Source: Oxalobacteraceae bacterium OTU3CINTB1
GTDB taxonomy: Bacteria; Pseudomonadota; Gammaproteobacteria; Burkholderiales; Burkholderiaceae_D
NCBI GenBank assembly: GCA_024123955.1
Contig: CP099652.1
Span: 4,030,001-4,094,000, forward strand
Reading direction: 5' to 3'
DNA: 64,000 nt
Positions within the stretch are counted from its first letter, which is position 1, and the number at the start of each line of letters is the position of its first letter. This document shows, piece by piece, positions 34,533 to 43,750 of the stretch. A model generated the notes under the pieces. That model saw only the letters and a list, made by a program, of their open reading frames with translations, made no database searches and was not told the DNA's origin. The translations under genes and the position numbers were made by a program.

Positions 34533-35390
34533 ATGGCCAGACCACTTAGATTAGAATTTCCCGGCGCACTCTATCACGTCACTTGTCGTGGCAACCGACG
34601 TGAGAGCATCTTTCGCGACCGGATAGATCGTCACGCATGGCTTGAGGAAGCTGAACGCATGTGCAAGCGGTTTCATTTTATGGTCCATGCGTTTTGCCTC
34701 ATGACGAACCACTTCCATTTACTCATCGAGACGCCCGAAGGCAATCTCGGGCAAGGCATGCGTCAACTAAACAGCGCGTATTCCCAACGTTTCAACCGCC
34801 GCCACGACTTGGCCGGGCATGTGATGCAAGGCCGCTACCACGCCGTCCTCGTACAGAAGGAGAGCTATCTACACGAGCTGGCGCGCTACATCGTCTTGAA
34901 TCCCGTCCGCGCCGGCATTGTCGATTCGCCAGAGAACTGGGAATGGAGCAGCTACCGCGCTATGTTGAGCAAGCGGCCGCCCCCCTCCTGGCTCACGCAA
35001 GACTGGCTGCTGGCCGGCTTTGGCCCTGACCACCCAACGGCCATAGATGCTTATCGAAACTTCGTGATGGCGGGAATTGGCGCGGCAAACCCGTTAGAGA
35101 ATGTTTCGTTTCAATGTATTCTTGGCGACGAGGCGTTTATCGCAGAGCATCGGAAATCGGTCGAGGAGCTCGTGTCGGAAGAGGTTGTCAGAACGCAAAG
35201 GCGTGCGCTGGCGATGTCGCTTGATGAGTATCAGCTGAGATTTGCGCCTCGCGATATGGCCATGGCGCAGGCGTATCGGTCGACGGCCTTTTCTATGAAT
35301 CAAATTGCCGCCCATTTTGGCGTATCTGCCCAGACCGTGAGCCGTGCAGTCGCCGCGCTGGAAAAAAATGGGGGCGTCGGCGGCGCTTAG
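34533..35390 (+). CDS. REP-associated tyrosine transposase (IS200-like HUH fold)
   Basis: A 285-residue transposase_17/Y1 protein. It has the opening RPLRLEFPGALYHVTCRGNR, the HUH metal motif in MTNHFHLLIETP and the candidate catalytic tyrosine in the following helix (ESYLHELARYIVLNPVRAG). A C-terminal helix-turn-helix region (MNQIAAHFGVSAQTVSRAVA) extends beyond the catalytic core. RAYTs are single-copy domesticated relatives of IS200 transposases that recognise REP palindromes. A GAGG lies directly before the ATG. Downstream the gene stops four bases before the right inverted end. Confidence 0.88.
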   Translation: MARPLRLEFPGALYHVTCRGNRRESIFRDRIDRHAWLEEAERMCKRFHFMVHAFCLMTNHFHLLIETPEGNLGQGMRQLNSAYSQRFNRRHDLAGHVMQGRYHAVLVQKESYLHELARYIVLNPVRAGIVDSPENWEWSSYRAMLSKRPPPSWLTQDWLLAGFGPDHPTAIDAYRNFVMAGIGAANPLENVSFQCILGDEAFIAEHRKSVEELVSEEVVRTQRRALAMSLDEYQLRFAPRDMAMAQAYRSTAFSMNQIAAHFGVSAQTVSRAVAALEKNGGVGGA

Positions 35391-35393
35391 GAT

Positions 35394-35424
35394 GAGATCG
35401 TGCACGAATGTTAGACTTGACCCC
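35394..35424 (-). repeat. Right inverted end of RAYT element
   Basis: The inverted copy of the sequence at 34405-34435, ending in ATGTTAGACTTGACCCC. It differs from the left copy at two positions and lies just after the transposase stop codon. Confidence 0.8.
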
Positions 35425-35478
35425 AGCTAGCGCTGGCGTGCGGCAGGAAGTTGCTAAACCAGACAACTCACGTTATAG

Positions 35479-35493
35479 TGAGAATAATTCTCA
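35479..35493. promoter_or_regulatory. Fur box before fecI-like gene
   Basis: TGAGAATAATTCTCA is a perfect 7-1-7 palindrome that matches the Fur core TGATAATnATTATCA except for one base per arm. It lies 43 bases before the sigma factor ATG at 35536, so iron should repress the signalling genes and, through them, the receptor. Confidence 0.75.
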
Positions 35494-35535
35494 TTAAGAT
35501 TTTGATGTCTGGCCCTCCGCTGAACGGGAACAAGC

Positions 35536-36033
35536 ATGTCCAACGCTGACGCGCATCGACAAATAGGCACGCTCTATAACGAGCATCACGGCTGGCTTGC
35601 CACTTGGCTGGGCCATAAGCTCAATTGCCGCAATCTGGGCGCCGAGTTGGCCCAGGATACCTTTGTGCGGCTGCTGACGGCGCGCCTGCCGCAGGATTTG
35701 CGCGAGCCGCGCGCCTATCTGACCGCCGTCGCCAAGGGACTGATGGTCAGCCATCTGCGCCGCAGGAAACTTGAAAACGCCTATCTGGAGGCGCTGGCCA
35801 CGCAGCCCGAGGCCGTCCAGCCGTCGCCGGAGGATCGTCTGGCCGTGCTTGAGACGCTGACCGAAATCGATAACATCCTCGACCGCCTGCCTAACAAAGC
35901 CCGGCAGGTGTTCCTGCTGGCCCAGCTCGACGGCCTGAGCTACGCCGAGATCTGCGCGCTGCTGAACTTGTCGCTGAGCACGGTCAAGCGCCACATGGTG
36001 CTGGCCTTCCGCCGTTGCCTGGCAGCATTGTGA
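35536..36033 (+). CDS. FecI-like ECF sigma factor
   Basis: A 165-residue extracytoplasmic-function sigma factor. Region 2 includes YNEHHGWLATWLGHKL and AELAQDTFVRLL. Region 4 includes LPNKARQVFLLAQLDGLSYA and STVKRH. It belongs to the iron-starvation FecI group, which transcribes TonB receptor genes after release by a FecR protein. The FecR gene starts ten bases later and the STN-domain receptor gene follows, the normal order fecI-fecR-fecA. The likely target is the receptor at 37135. Confidence 0.88.
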   Translation: MSNADAHRQIGTLYNEHHGWLATWLGHKLNCRNLGAELAQDTFVRLLTARLPQDLREPRAYLTAVAKGLMVSHLRRRKLENAYLEALATQPEAVQPSPEDRLAVLETLTEIDNILDRLPNKARQVFLLAQLDGLSYAEICALLNLSLSTVKRHMVLAFRRCLAAL

Positions 36034-36043
36034 CGGGCGTCGC

Positions 36044-37024
36044 GTGAAGCTGGGCTTGCGGCCCGCCCCGCCCGACCGGGCGGCGATCTCAAAACAGATC
36101 CTGACCGAGGCGGCCACCTGGCTGATGGAATTGCACGACGGTCCGCTGAGCCATCAAGAACGCGCGCAGCTCGACGCATGGCGCCAGCGTAGCGCCGAGC
36201 ACGAGCTGGCGTGGGAAAAGGCCACCGCGTTGATGGGCAAGTTCGGCGCCCTGCCGCCCTCCGGCGCCACCGCGCTCAAGACCATGTCGATGCGCGAGCG
36301 GCGCGGCGCCGTCAAGCTGGTGGCGGCGCTGCTGGTGGCCGGGCCGATCGGCTGGATGGCCTACCGCAACGCCCCCTGGCCCGACGCCGGCGGCTTTCGC
36401 ACCTCGACCGGCGGACGCCGCGACATCGTGCTCGACGACGGCACCCGCATCACGCTGAACACCGATACCCACATCGACGTCGCTTACGATCGCGCGCGCC
36501 GCATGGTCCACTTGCGCCGCGGCGAGATTCTCATCACCACCGCCAGGGACGCCGCCCGCCCGCCACGCCCGTTCCTGGTCGACGTCGGCGAAGGGGCGAT
36601 CCGCGCGCTCGGCACCCGCTTCGTCGTGCGCCAGCTTGAACAGCGCAGCCAGGTGTCCGTGTTCGAGGGCGCGGTCGAGCTGCGGCCGCGCGACGCACCA
36701 GCGGCCGCCGCCGTCATCGCGGCCGGCCGCCAGTCGGTGTTTTCCCGCGCGCGCGTCGAGCCGTCCTCGGAGGCCGACGAGGCCGCCATCGCCTGGCAGC
36801 ACGGCATGCTGATCGCCGACCGCATGCCGTTGGCGCGCTTCGTCGCCGAGCTGAACCGCTACCGACCCGGCACGCTGCGCTGCGCGCCGGCCGTCGCCGG
36901 ACTTGCGGTGTCGGGCGCGTTCTCGCTGACGGACACCGACCTGACCTTGTCGCTCCTCGAGCAAACCCAGCCGGTCAAGCTGCGCTATGTGACCCGTTTC
37001 TGGGCAACCGTCGGGCCGGCCTGA
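36044..37024 (+). CDS. FecR-like anti-sigma / surface-signalling protein
   Basis: A 326-residue inner-membrane regulator starting with GTG. The cytoplasmic N-terminal DUF4880 region (AATWLMELHDGPLSHQERAQ) is followed by a single membrane helix near VKLVAALLVAGPIGWMAY. The periplasmic FecR domain then begins at RRDIVLDDGTRITLNTDT and contains ALGTRFVVRQ and VSVFEGAVEL. It receives the ligand-bound signal from the STN domain of the receptor and activates the FecI sigma factor. The gene ends with the repeated GGCCGGCC pair at its stop codon. Confidence 0.88.
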   Translation: MKLGLRPAPPDRAAISKQILTEAATWLMELHDGPLSHQERAQLDAWRQRSAEHELAWEKATALMGKFGALPPSGATALKTMSMRERRGAVKLVAALLVAGPIGWMAYRNAPWPDAGGFRTSTGGRRDIVLDDGTRITLNTDTHIDVAYDRARRMVHLRRGEILITTARDAARPPRPFLVDVGEGAIRALGTRFVVRQLEQRSQVSVFEGAVELRPRDAPAAAAVIAAGRQSVFSRARVEPSSEADEAAIAWQHGMLIADRMPLARFVAELNRYRPGTLRCAPAVAGLAVSGAFSLTDTDLTLSLLEQTQPVKLRYVTRFWATVGPA

Positions 37025-37134
37025 TGGGCCGGCCTGAAAAATATTTAAAAAAATCCAAAAATAATTGAGCCTTTCCGCGATCTCGTTCGACATATCAAAT
37101 AAGAACACCACATTTGATCAGCGAAAGGCCAGTA

Positions 37135-39672
37135 ATGAGTCATCAGCAGCAAACCTCGCGAACCGCCGGCAAGGCCGTCTTCCGGCGCACCGCGTTGTCG
37201 GTGGCAATCACCTATGCCGCCGCCGTGTTGTCGGCGGCCGCGTTGGCGCCGCTTGCCCAGGCACAGGCGCCGGCCGACACCGTCCAGTCCTACGATATTG
37301 CCGCCGGCCCGCTGGGTCAGGCGCTGTCGCGCTTTGCCGCCCGCGCGGGTGTGGCGCTGTCGTTCGATGCCGCGCTGTTGGAGGGCAAGACCAGTAACGG
37401 CCTGCGCGCGACCGTATCGGTCGACGACGGTTTTTCGCAGTTGCTGCAAGGCAGCGGCCTGCAGGCGCAGCGCCTTACCGGCGGCGGCTTTACGCTCAAA
37501 CCGGCGGCCGTCGCATCGGCCGCCGCAGCCGCGCCGGCGGCGGCTGCGTCCGCCCCCGCTGGCCGGACTGCCCGCACCGACATTGCCGTCGTCGAAATGC
37601 CCGCCGTCGAAGTGAGCGCGCAGCGCACCAACAGCACCTTGATCCGTCCGACCCGCCAAAGCACGGTCATCGAACGCGACGAGCTCGACGAATTGCGCCA
37701 GGCCTCCGACAGCCTGGCCACCGTGCTCAGCAAGGCCGTCCCCGGCATGGCCGATTCCAGCCGCACCATCACCGACTACGGCCAGACCCTGCGCGGGCGC
37801 AACTCGCTGGTCCTGGTCGACGGCATCCCCCTCAACACCAACCGCGATTCGGCGCGCAACATGGCGGCGCTGAACCTGGCCAGCATCGACAAGGTCGAAG
37901 TGCTGCGCGGCAGCAGCGCGATCTACGGGTCCGGCGCCAGCGGCGGCATCATCGCCATCACCACGCGCCCGGCCGGGGGCGCGCCGTACGCCGAAACCGC
38001 CTTCTCGCTGCGCTCGCCGCTGTCGCGCCTCGGAAGCGACGGCCTGGGCGGCGAGATCAGCCACTACATGTCGGGCGCCAGCGGCGCGGTCGATTACGCC
38101 GTCAATGTCGGCCTGCAGCACATCGGCGCCTCGTACGACGGCAAGGGCAAGCGCATCGCGCCCGAACCGAGCCAGGGCGACCTGTTCGACAGCGACAACT
38201 ACACCTTCGGCGGCAAGGTCGGTTTCCGCATCGACCGCGACCAGCGCGTGCAGTTTGCCGCCAGCCGCTATGTCGCCGAGCAGGACAGCGACTACGGCTC
38301 CGATCCGTCGGTGGCGCGCCTGCCGGCCGGCAGCGCCGTGGCGCGCCCGGTCGACGGCCTGCGATTGGACCACCAGAACCAGTTGCGCAACACCTTGCTC
38401 AGCGCGAGCTACCAGCACCAGGATGTGGCCGGCAGCGCGCTGTCGACCCAGCTGTACTACCGCGATTACTTCACCCGCTTCACCCCGTTCGACGCCCGCG
38501 CCGTGTCGACGCGCGGCAACAACGTCGACCAGGTGATGCAAAACTCGGAAGTCTGGGGCGGCCGCGCCACCGTCGACACCCCGCTGGCGGCCAACCTCAA
38601 AGTGCTGTGGGGCCTGGACTTCAACCAGGAGCGCAGCGACATGCCGGACGACTTTTTCAACGCCGCCGCCTACGACGCCAGCGGCGGCAAGGTGTTCCAG
38701 CCGAGCCGAACGATGCTGTACATGCCGCCGCTGACGACGCGCAGCATCGGCGGCTTCGGCCAGGCGCAGTACAAACTCAACCAGGAATGGTCGTTCGAGG
38801 GCGGCCTGCGCTACGAACATGCGCGCGCACGCTTCGACGACTTCGTGCCGCTATCGCAAATCCGCTTCGCCAACCCGCAGCAGGTGCGCGGCGGCAAACT
38901 GTCGTACGACGCCTGGATGAGCAATGTCGGCGCCGTCTTCAAACCGGTGGCCGGCCAGGAACTGTACGCCTCGTTCAGCCAGGGCTTCCAACTGCCGGAC
39001 ATGGGCCTGCAAATCCGCAACGCCACGCCGGCGTTCAACCTGGCGTCGTCCGCGCTGGAGCCGGTCAAGACCAATAACTACGAGCTGGGCTGGCGCGGCG
39101 GCGTCGGCGAGGTCAACGGCGCGCTGGCGGTGTTCTACACGACCTCCAAGCTGGGCGACGTGCAAAGCTTTAACAACGGCCTGATACTGACCCGCACCGC
39201 CGAGAAGATTCGCGGCCTGGAAGCGAGCGTCGACTACATGCCGCAGTCCAGCCCGTGGGGCGGCGGCGCGACGTTGACGGCGATGTCGGGCCGCGAGACG
39301 CCGCAGGGCGGCAGCTCGGACCAGACCATGACCGGCTACCGCATTCCGCCGACCAAGGTCACCGCCTATGCGCAGTACAAGCCCGGCGGCCTCTGGAGCG
39401 CCCGCCTGCAGGCGACCCACTTCGGCGCCCGCGATTCGCGCCTGAACGGCCTGACCAGCTTTGGCCGGCGCGATGTGTCGAGCTACACCACGGTCGACCT
39501 GATCGCGCGCCTGCAATGGACGACCCGCGACACCGTCACGGTCGGCATCGAAAACCTGCTGGACCGCTACTACCTGCCCGCCTACAGCCAGCTTATGCGC
39601 AACAGCAACAATACCAGCCGTCTGCCGGCCTCCGGCGCGGCGTTGAGTGTCAGCTATAACCGCCGGTGGTAA
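37135..39672 (+). CDS. TonB-dependent receptor with STN signalling domain (FecA-like)
   Basis: An 845-residue siderophore receptor. After a signal peptide ending AQAQ there is an STN secretin/TonB N-terminal domain (YDIAAGPLGQALSRFAARAG) that contacts FecR. An Ala/Pro-rich linker and a TonB box (EVSAQRT) follow. The plug has SLATVLSKAVPGMA, GQTLRGRNSLVLVDGIPLN and KVEVLRGSSAIYGSGASGGI. The barrel ends in ALSVSYNRRW. I chose the ATG at 37135, which follows GAAAGG. It lies between fecR and the staphyloferrin B-type biosynthesis genes, so it most probably imports the siderophore made by that cluster and senses it for auto-induction. Confidence 0.9.
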   Translation: MSHQQQTSRTAGKAVFRRTALSVAITYAAAVLSAAALAPLAQAQAPADTVQSYDIAAGPLGQALSRFAARAGVALSFDAALLEGKTSNGLRATVSVDDGFSQLLQGSGLQAQRLTGGGFTLKPAAVASAAAAAPAAAASAPAGRTARTDIAVVEMPAVEVSAQRTNSTLIRPTRQSTVIERDELDELRQASDSLATVLSKAVPGMADSSRTITDYGQTLRGRNSLVLVDGIPLNTNRDSARNMAALNLASIDKVEVLRGSSAIYGSGASGGIIAITTRPAGGAPYAETAFSLRSPLSRLGSDGLGGEISHYMSGASGAVDYAVNVGLQHIGASYDGKGKRIAPEPSQGDLFDSDNYTFGGKVGFRIDRDQRVQFAASRYVAEQDSDYGSDPSVARLPAGSAVARPVDGLRLDHQNQLRNTLLSASYQHQDVAGSALSTQLYYRDYFTRFTPFDARAVSTRGNNVDQVMQNSEVWGGRATVDTPLAANLKVLWGLDFNQERSDMPDDFFNAAAYDASGGKVFQPSRTMLYMPPLTTRSIGGFGQAQYKLNQEWSFEGGLRYEHARARFDDFVPLSQIRFANPQQVRGGKLSYDAWMSNVGAVFKPVAGQELYASFSQGFQLPDMGLQIRNATPAFNLASSALEPVKTNNYELGWRGGVGEVNGALAVFYTTSKLGDVQSFNNGLILTRTAEKIRGLEASVDYMPQSSPWGGGATLTAMSGRETPQGGSSDQTMTGYRIPPTKVTAYAQYKPGGLWSARLQATHFGARDSRLNGLTSFGRRDVSSYTTVDLIARLQWTTRDTVTVGIENLLDRYYLPAYSQLMRNSNNTSRLPASGAALSVSYNRRW

Positions 39673-39779
39673 GCCGGCGTCATCTGTAAAAGAACATGTC
39701 AGTAGCCGCGCGGCGGCCGCCCCCCACAAAGAGGCGGTCTCCGCGCATCACATGCAAAGGGCGCAATCCGCGCACTACA

Positions 39780-39798
39780 GTGAATACGAATCATTATC
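39780..39798. promoter_or_regulatory. Fur box before sbnA-like gene
   Basis: GTGAATACGAATCATTATC matches the 19-base Fur consensus at 14 positions, including the whole right half AATCATTATC. It lies 32 bases before the sbnA ATG at 39830. Iron limitation should induce the whole biosynthetic operon. Confidence 0.7.
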
Positions 39799-39829
39799 AG
39801 TGCGATTCATTTACCGAAAGGAATTTATT

Positions 39830-40879
39830 ATGATTCTTCAAAGCTTTTTGGAGCACGTCGGCGAAACGCCGATCGTTCAGCTGCACCGGATGTTCGCCGG
39901 CACAGGCCACGAGGTGTACGCCAAGCTGGAACTGCTCAATCCCGCCGGCAGCGTCAAGGACCGGCCGGCCCGCTACATTATCGAGCGCGGGCTGGCCGAA
40001 GGCACGATCCGTCCCGGCGCCCACATCATCGAGAGTTCCTCCGGCAACCTGGCCATCGCGCTGGCGATGGTGTGCCGCATCCACGGCCTGTCGTTCACCG
40101 CCGTCGTCGATCCGAAGATTTCCACCACCAACCTGCACATCATCCGCTGCTACGGCGCCAATGTCCACATGGTGACCGAGCAGGACAGCCAAGGCGGCTA
40201 TCTGGAGACGCGCATCGCGCAGGTCAAGCGCATGCTGCGCGACGAGCCGCAGGCGGTATGGATCAACCAGTACGCCAACGAACTCAATTGGAAAAGCCAC
40301 TACCACGGCGAGGGCGCCGAGATCCTGCGCCAGATGGACCGGGCGCCCGACTATCTGGTGCTGGGCGTGAGCACTTCGGGCACGCTGCACGGCATCGCGC
40401 GCCGCTTGCGCGAGCAGTGGCCGGCGCTCAAGGTGGTCGGCGTCGACGCCGTCGGCTCGGTGCTGTTCGGCGCCCCGCCCGGTACGCGCGAACTGCCCGG
40501 CATCGGCGCCAGCCGCGTACCCGAACTGCTCAAACGCGACGAGATCCCGCAGTGCATCCACATCGACGATTATGAATCGGCCGTCGCCTGCCGCCAGCTG
40601 GTGGCGCGCGAAGGCATCTTCGCCGGCGGTTCGTCCGGCTCGGTGATGGCGGCGATCGAGCGGCTGTGCGCCGGCCTGACGCAACCCTCGCGCATCCTTA
40701 CCGTGCTGCCCGACCGGGGCGACCGCTATCTCGACACCGTCTACGACGACGCCTGGCTGCAACGCATGCAGCAGCGCCACCTGCAACGCACCGCGCCCGC
40801 CATCGCCGCCGACCCAAACACGCCTGCAAGCTCCGGCACGCCGTCGCCATCCCGCGCCAACCTCGAAACGATAGGATAA
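39830..40879 (+). CDS. sbnA: 2,3-diaminopropionate biosynthesis protein SbnA
   Basis: A 349-residue PLP enzyme of the cysteine synthase fold. The PLP lysine is Lys43 in NPAGSVKDRPARYI, the substrate loop is SSSGNLAIALA and the phosphate loop is VSTSGTLHGIARRL. In Staphylococcus SbnA joins O-phosphoserine with glutamate to form N-(1-amino-1-carboxy-2-ethyl)-glutamate. I chose the ATG at 39830 behind AAAGGAATT, as the longer upstream frame has no homology. A non-conserved Pro/Ser-rich tail of about 30 residues follows the enzyme core. It is the first gene of the sbn operon, six bases before sbnB. Confidence 0.9.
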   Translation: MILQSFLEHVGETPIVQLHRMFAGTGHEVYAKLELLNPAGSVKDRPARYIIERGLAEGTIRPGAHIIESSSGNLAIALAMVCRIHGLSFTAVVDPKISTTNLHIIRCYGANVHMVTEQDSQGGYLETRIAQVKRMLRDEPQAVWINQYANELNWKSHYHGEGAEILRQMDRAPDYLVLGVSTSGTLHGIARRLREQWPALKVVGVDAVGSVLFGAPPGTRELPGIGASRVPELLKRDEIPQCIHIDDYESAVACRQLVAREGIFAGGSSGSVMAAIERLCAGLTQPSRILTVLPDRGDRYLDTVYDDAWLQRMQQRHLQRTAPAIAADPNTPASSGTPSPSRANLETIG

Positions 40880-40884
40880 ACCGC

Positions 40885-41922
40885 ATGAACCACGCCGCAT
40901 TGACCAACCACGCAGCCCCTTTCCTGCTGTACCTGAGCCGCGCCGACCTTGCCGCCCTGGGCGGCGACCGCTCGCAGCCCTATGTCGACGCCATCCACGA
41001 CGGCCTCACCGCCCACGCCAACGGCCAGTACGTCCAGCCGCTCAAACCCTACCTGCGCTGGGCCGGCGCCGACCATATCGCCGACCGCATCATCGCCATG
41101 CCCTGCTACGTCGGCGGCGACGATCCCATCGCCGGCCTGAAATGGATCGGCAGCCGCCAGCACAACCCGGCCAACTACGGCATGGAGCGCGCCAGCGCGG
41201 TCATCGTGCTCAACGACGCCGACACCAACTACCCGATCGCGCTGATGGAGGGTGGGCTGATCAGCGGCATGCGCACCGCCGCCATTACCGTCGTCGGCGC
41301 GCGCTATCTGGCGCGCCGGGACTTCACCGATGTCGCCACGATCGGCTGCGGCCCCATCGGCCGCATGCAGGTGCAATCGCTGCTCGAGCAGTTCCCATCC
41401 ATCGCCCGCCTGCATTTGTTCGACATGTCGGCCGCGGCGGCGGCCGCGCTGGCGAAAAAATGGTCGGAATACCACCCGCAGGTGGAGTTCGTGGTCGCGC
41501 CGTCGGCAGAAACGGCCGTGCGCGCCGCCGACGTGGTGGTAACGGCGACCGTCACCGACACGCCCTACCTGCCCTTCGATTGGCTCAAGGCCGGCGCGTT
41601 TGTCAGCAACGTCTCGATCATGGACGTGCACAAGGACGTCTACGAAAAGGCCGACAAGGTCATCGTCGACGACTGGGACCAGTCCAACCGGGAAAAGAAG
41701 ATCATCAACCAGCTGGTGCTCGAAGGCCGCTTCAGCCGCGAGCAGCTGCACGCGGAACTGGGCGAGATCGTCATTGGCAAGCGGCCGGGCCGCGAGAACG
41801 ACGACGAGATCATCCTGCTCAATCCGATGGGGATGGCGCTGGACGATCTGGTCTGCGCGCGCCATTTCTATCGCCTGGCGATGGCCGCCAAGGCCGGCAC
41901 CCGACTGCCGTTGTACGGGTAA
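40885..41922 (+). CDS. sbnB: 2,3-diaminopropionate biosynthesis protein SbnB
   Basis: A 345-residue NAD-dependent dehydrogenase of the ornithine cyclodeaminase/mu-crystallin fold. The Rossmann motif IGCGPIGRMQ, the substrate part GLKWIGSRQHNPANYGMERA and the RTAAITVVGARYL helix are typical. SbnB oxidatively cleaves the SbnA product to L-2,3-diaminopropionate and 2-oxoglutarate, two building blocks of staphyloferrin B. Five bases separate it from sbnA, and the next gene starts four bases after its stop. GGATAA precedes the ATG. Confidence 0.9.
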   Translation: MNHAALTNHAAPFLLYLSRADLAALGGDRSQPYVDAIHDGLTAHANGQYVQPLKPYLRWAGADHIADRIIAMPCYVGGDDPIAGLKWIGSRQHNPANYGMERASAVIVLNDADTNYPIALMEGGLISGMRTAAITVVGARYLARRDFTDVATIGCGPIGRMQVQSLLEQFPSIARLHLFDMSAAAAAALAKKWSEYHPQVEFVVAPSAETAVRAADVVVTATVTDTPYLPFDWLKAGAFVSNVSIMDVHKDVYEKADKVIVDDWDQSNREKKIINQLVLEGRFSREQLHAELGEIVIGKRPGRENDDEIILLNPMGMALDDLVCARHFYRLAMAAKAGTRLPLYG

Positions 41923-41926
41923 GCCG

Positions 41927-43750
41927 ATGGACCTGTCCATCCCGAGTTCGGCCCTGGAGGCCCGGCGCTTGCCGGCGCACGAAGCCTTGCTGTTGCAGGA
42001 TCTGGTCGACGCGCTGTGGCTGGAGCAGCTCTACGAGTTCCGCCGCCATTGCACCTTGTCGTTCGACGAACAAGGCCTGGCGTCTCTCACCGTCAGCCTG
42101 GACGGCGAGCACGCGCTGCTGGTACCGGTGACGGTCGGCGCCGGCCTGCGTCCGCTGCGGGTCGGCGCACAGGCGCCGCGGCTGCGCACGGCGGCGGCCG
42201 ACACCGCGCTGCGCCTCGACGAGGTGGTGTCGCACCTGCAAAAGGCGGCATGGTGGCAGGACCGGTCGGGCCGCTTCCTGCATTTCTTCGCATTGTCGCA
42301 GCGGCAGGCCAAGGCCGACAGCCTGCGCGAGCCGGCGGTCGTGGACGCGGTGCGCCGGGCGCCCGGCGCACTGCCACACTGGGAAGTGCTGAGCTGCTTG
42401 AAAGACCGGCCTTTCCATCCGCTGGCACGGGCCAAGGAATGGGCGGGTGAGTGCGGCCACGTGGAAGCTTACCTGCCCACGGCCATGGCGCCGTTTGCGC
42501 TGGTGTGGATCGCGGTTCCGCGCGCCCGCGCACTCGGCCCCGGCGCCGAGTGCACCGTCGATTCCGCACACGCATCCCAGCCGATCGCCGCCGCGCTGCT
42601 GGACGACACCCAGCACGCACGCATCGGGCAGGCGGCGCGCGTGCACCGGGTGGGCGATGGCGCGTGGCTCTGGATGCCGGTCCATCCCTGGCAATGGCGC
42701 CACCTGCAATCGGCCGCCGCCGCGCTGGTCGCCGATTGCGTGGTGCTTGGCGACGACTTCGGCCTGGCCGCGCCGACCGCTTCCCTGCGTTCCCTTTCCC
42801 TGCCCTCGCGGCCGAACGTCCACGTCAAGCTGTCGCTGTCGGTCAACACGCTGGGGGCGATCCGCACCTTGCCGCCGCGTTACCTGACCAACGCGGTGGC
42901 CGCCGCCGACTGTCTGAACCGCCTGCGGTCGCTGGACGCCTGGCTGGCATCGCATCTGTTTTTGTGCGATGAAAACCTGTGGACCGCGATACAAAGCGCC
43001 GAGGGCAGCGGCGACGCCGGCATGATCGCCAATTCCGGGGAGCTTGCCTGCCTGGTGCGCCGCTACCCGTCGCTGCCGAACAAAACGCTGATACCGATGG
43101 CGGCACTGCCGGTCCGCCTGCAAGACGGCTCGCTGCCGGTGTTCGACCAGCTGCTCGGCGACGCCGCGACGGCGGACCAGGCCTGGACGCTGTTCGACAA
43201 GATCGCGCGGCTGCTGGCCGGCGTCGGTTTGCGTTGCGCCGGTAACGGCGTCATGCCGGAGATGCACGGCCAGAACATCGTCATGGTGTGCGGCGAACGC
43301 TCGGTCGACGCCCTGCTGCTGCGCGATCACGACACCTTGCGCATCTGCGCCGGGATGATGGGCCGGCGCGGGGTCGCCGTGCCGCTCTACCACATCGACC
43401 GCAGCACGCCGAACACGCTCGAGCTGGACGGGCTGGCGCAACTGCTGTCCTACTTCCAGACGCTGGCGATCGAGGTCAACCTCTACGCCGTGCTGGCGGC
43501 GCTGGCGCAACGTTACGACCAGTCCGAGGCGCGCGGCTGGCGCATCGTGGGCGCGGCCGTCGAGGCGGCGCTGGACGAGGCGCCGATGCACGCGGAAGAT
43601 CGCGACGACATGCGCCAACTGCTGCTGGAGCAAGCCGACTGGCCGTTCAAGCGGGTGCTGGCGCCGCTGCTTGCCCGCAAGGACTTCGGCACCGGGATGC
43701 CAAGCAGCATGGGCACGATCGCCAACCCGCTGCTGGCGCAAGGCGGCTGA
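41927..43750 (+). CDS. sbnC: IucA/IucC-family NIS siderophore synthetase, SbnC position
   Basis: A 607-residue NRPS-independent siderophore synthetase. Family blocks are WMPVHPWQWRHL (the conserved HPWQ), SLPSRPNVHVKLSLSVNTLG, NSGELACLVRRYP and NGVMPEMHGQNIVMVCGERS with the FhuF-like C-terminal part. These enzymes adenylate a carboxylate and condense it with an amine. In Staphylococcus the SbnC enzyme attaches 2-oxoglutarate in the last step. The name is given by position and order, since substrate choice cannot be read from the sequence. The next gene starts immediately after its TGA. Confidence 0.87.
   Translation: MDLSIPSSALEARRLPAHEALLLQDLVDALWLEQLYEFRRHCTLSFDEQGLASLTVSLDGEHALLVPVTVGAGLRPLRVGAQAPRLRTAAADTALRLDEVVSHLQKAAWWQDRSGRFLHFFALSQRQAKADSLREPAVVDAVRRAPGALPHWEVLSCLKDRPFHPLARAKEWAGECGHVEAYLPTAMAPFALVWIAVPRARALGPGAECTVDSAHASQPIAAALLDDTQHARIGQAARVHRVGDGAWLWMPVHPWQWRHLQSAAAALVADCVVLGDDFGLAAPTASLRSLSLPSRPNVHVKLSLSVNTLGAIRTLPPRYLTNAVAAADCLNRLRSLDAWLASHLFLCDENLWTAIQSAEGSGDAGMIANSGELACLVRRYPSLPNKTLIPMAALPVRLQDGSLPVFDQLLGDAATADQAWTLFDKIARLLAGVGLRCAGNGVMPEMHGQNIVMVCGERSVDALLLRDHDTLRICAGMMGRRGVAVPLYHIDRSTPNTLELDGLAQLLSYFQTLAIEVNLYAVLAALAQRYDQSEARGWRIVGAAVEAALDEAPMHAEDRDDMRQLLLEQADWPFKRVLAPLLARKDFGTGMPSSMGTIANPLLAQGG

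Larger units (their letters stand above)
34405..35424 (+). mobile_element. RAYT element with near-identical inverted ends
   Basis: A 1,020-base unit made of one transposase gene flanked by a 31-base inverted repeat. Left and right copies differ at only two positions. No target-site duplication is obvious. It sits directly after the PI-PLC stop codon and before the Fur box of the fecI gene. The transposase is of the REP-associated tyrosine type, which usually acts on REP sequences rather than moving as a classical IS, so mobility as one unit is inferred from the ends. Confidence 0.7.

Noticed and set aside
37008..37060. Possible terminator after fecR (GGCCGGCC pair)
   Set aside because: The stem is followed by A-rich, not T-rich, sequence on the coding strand, and the receptor gene downstream is expected to have its own FecI promoter, so the evidence for termination is weak.
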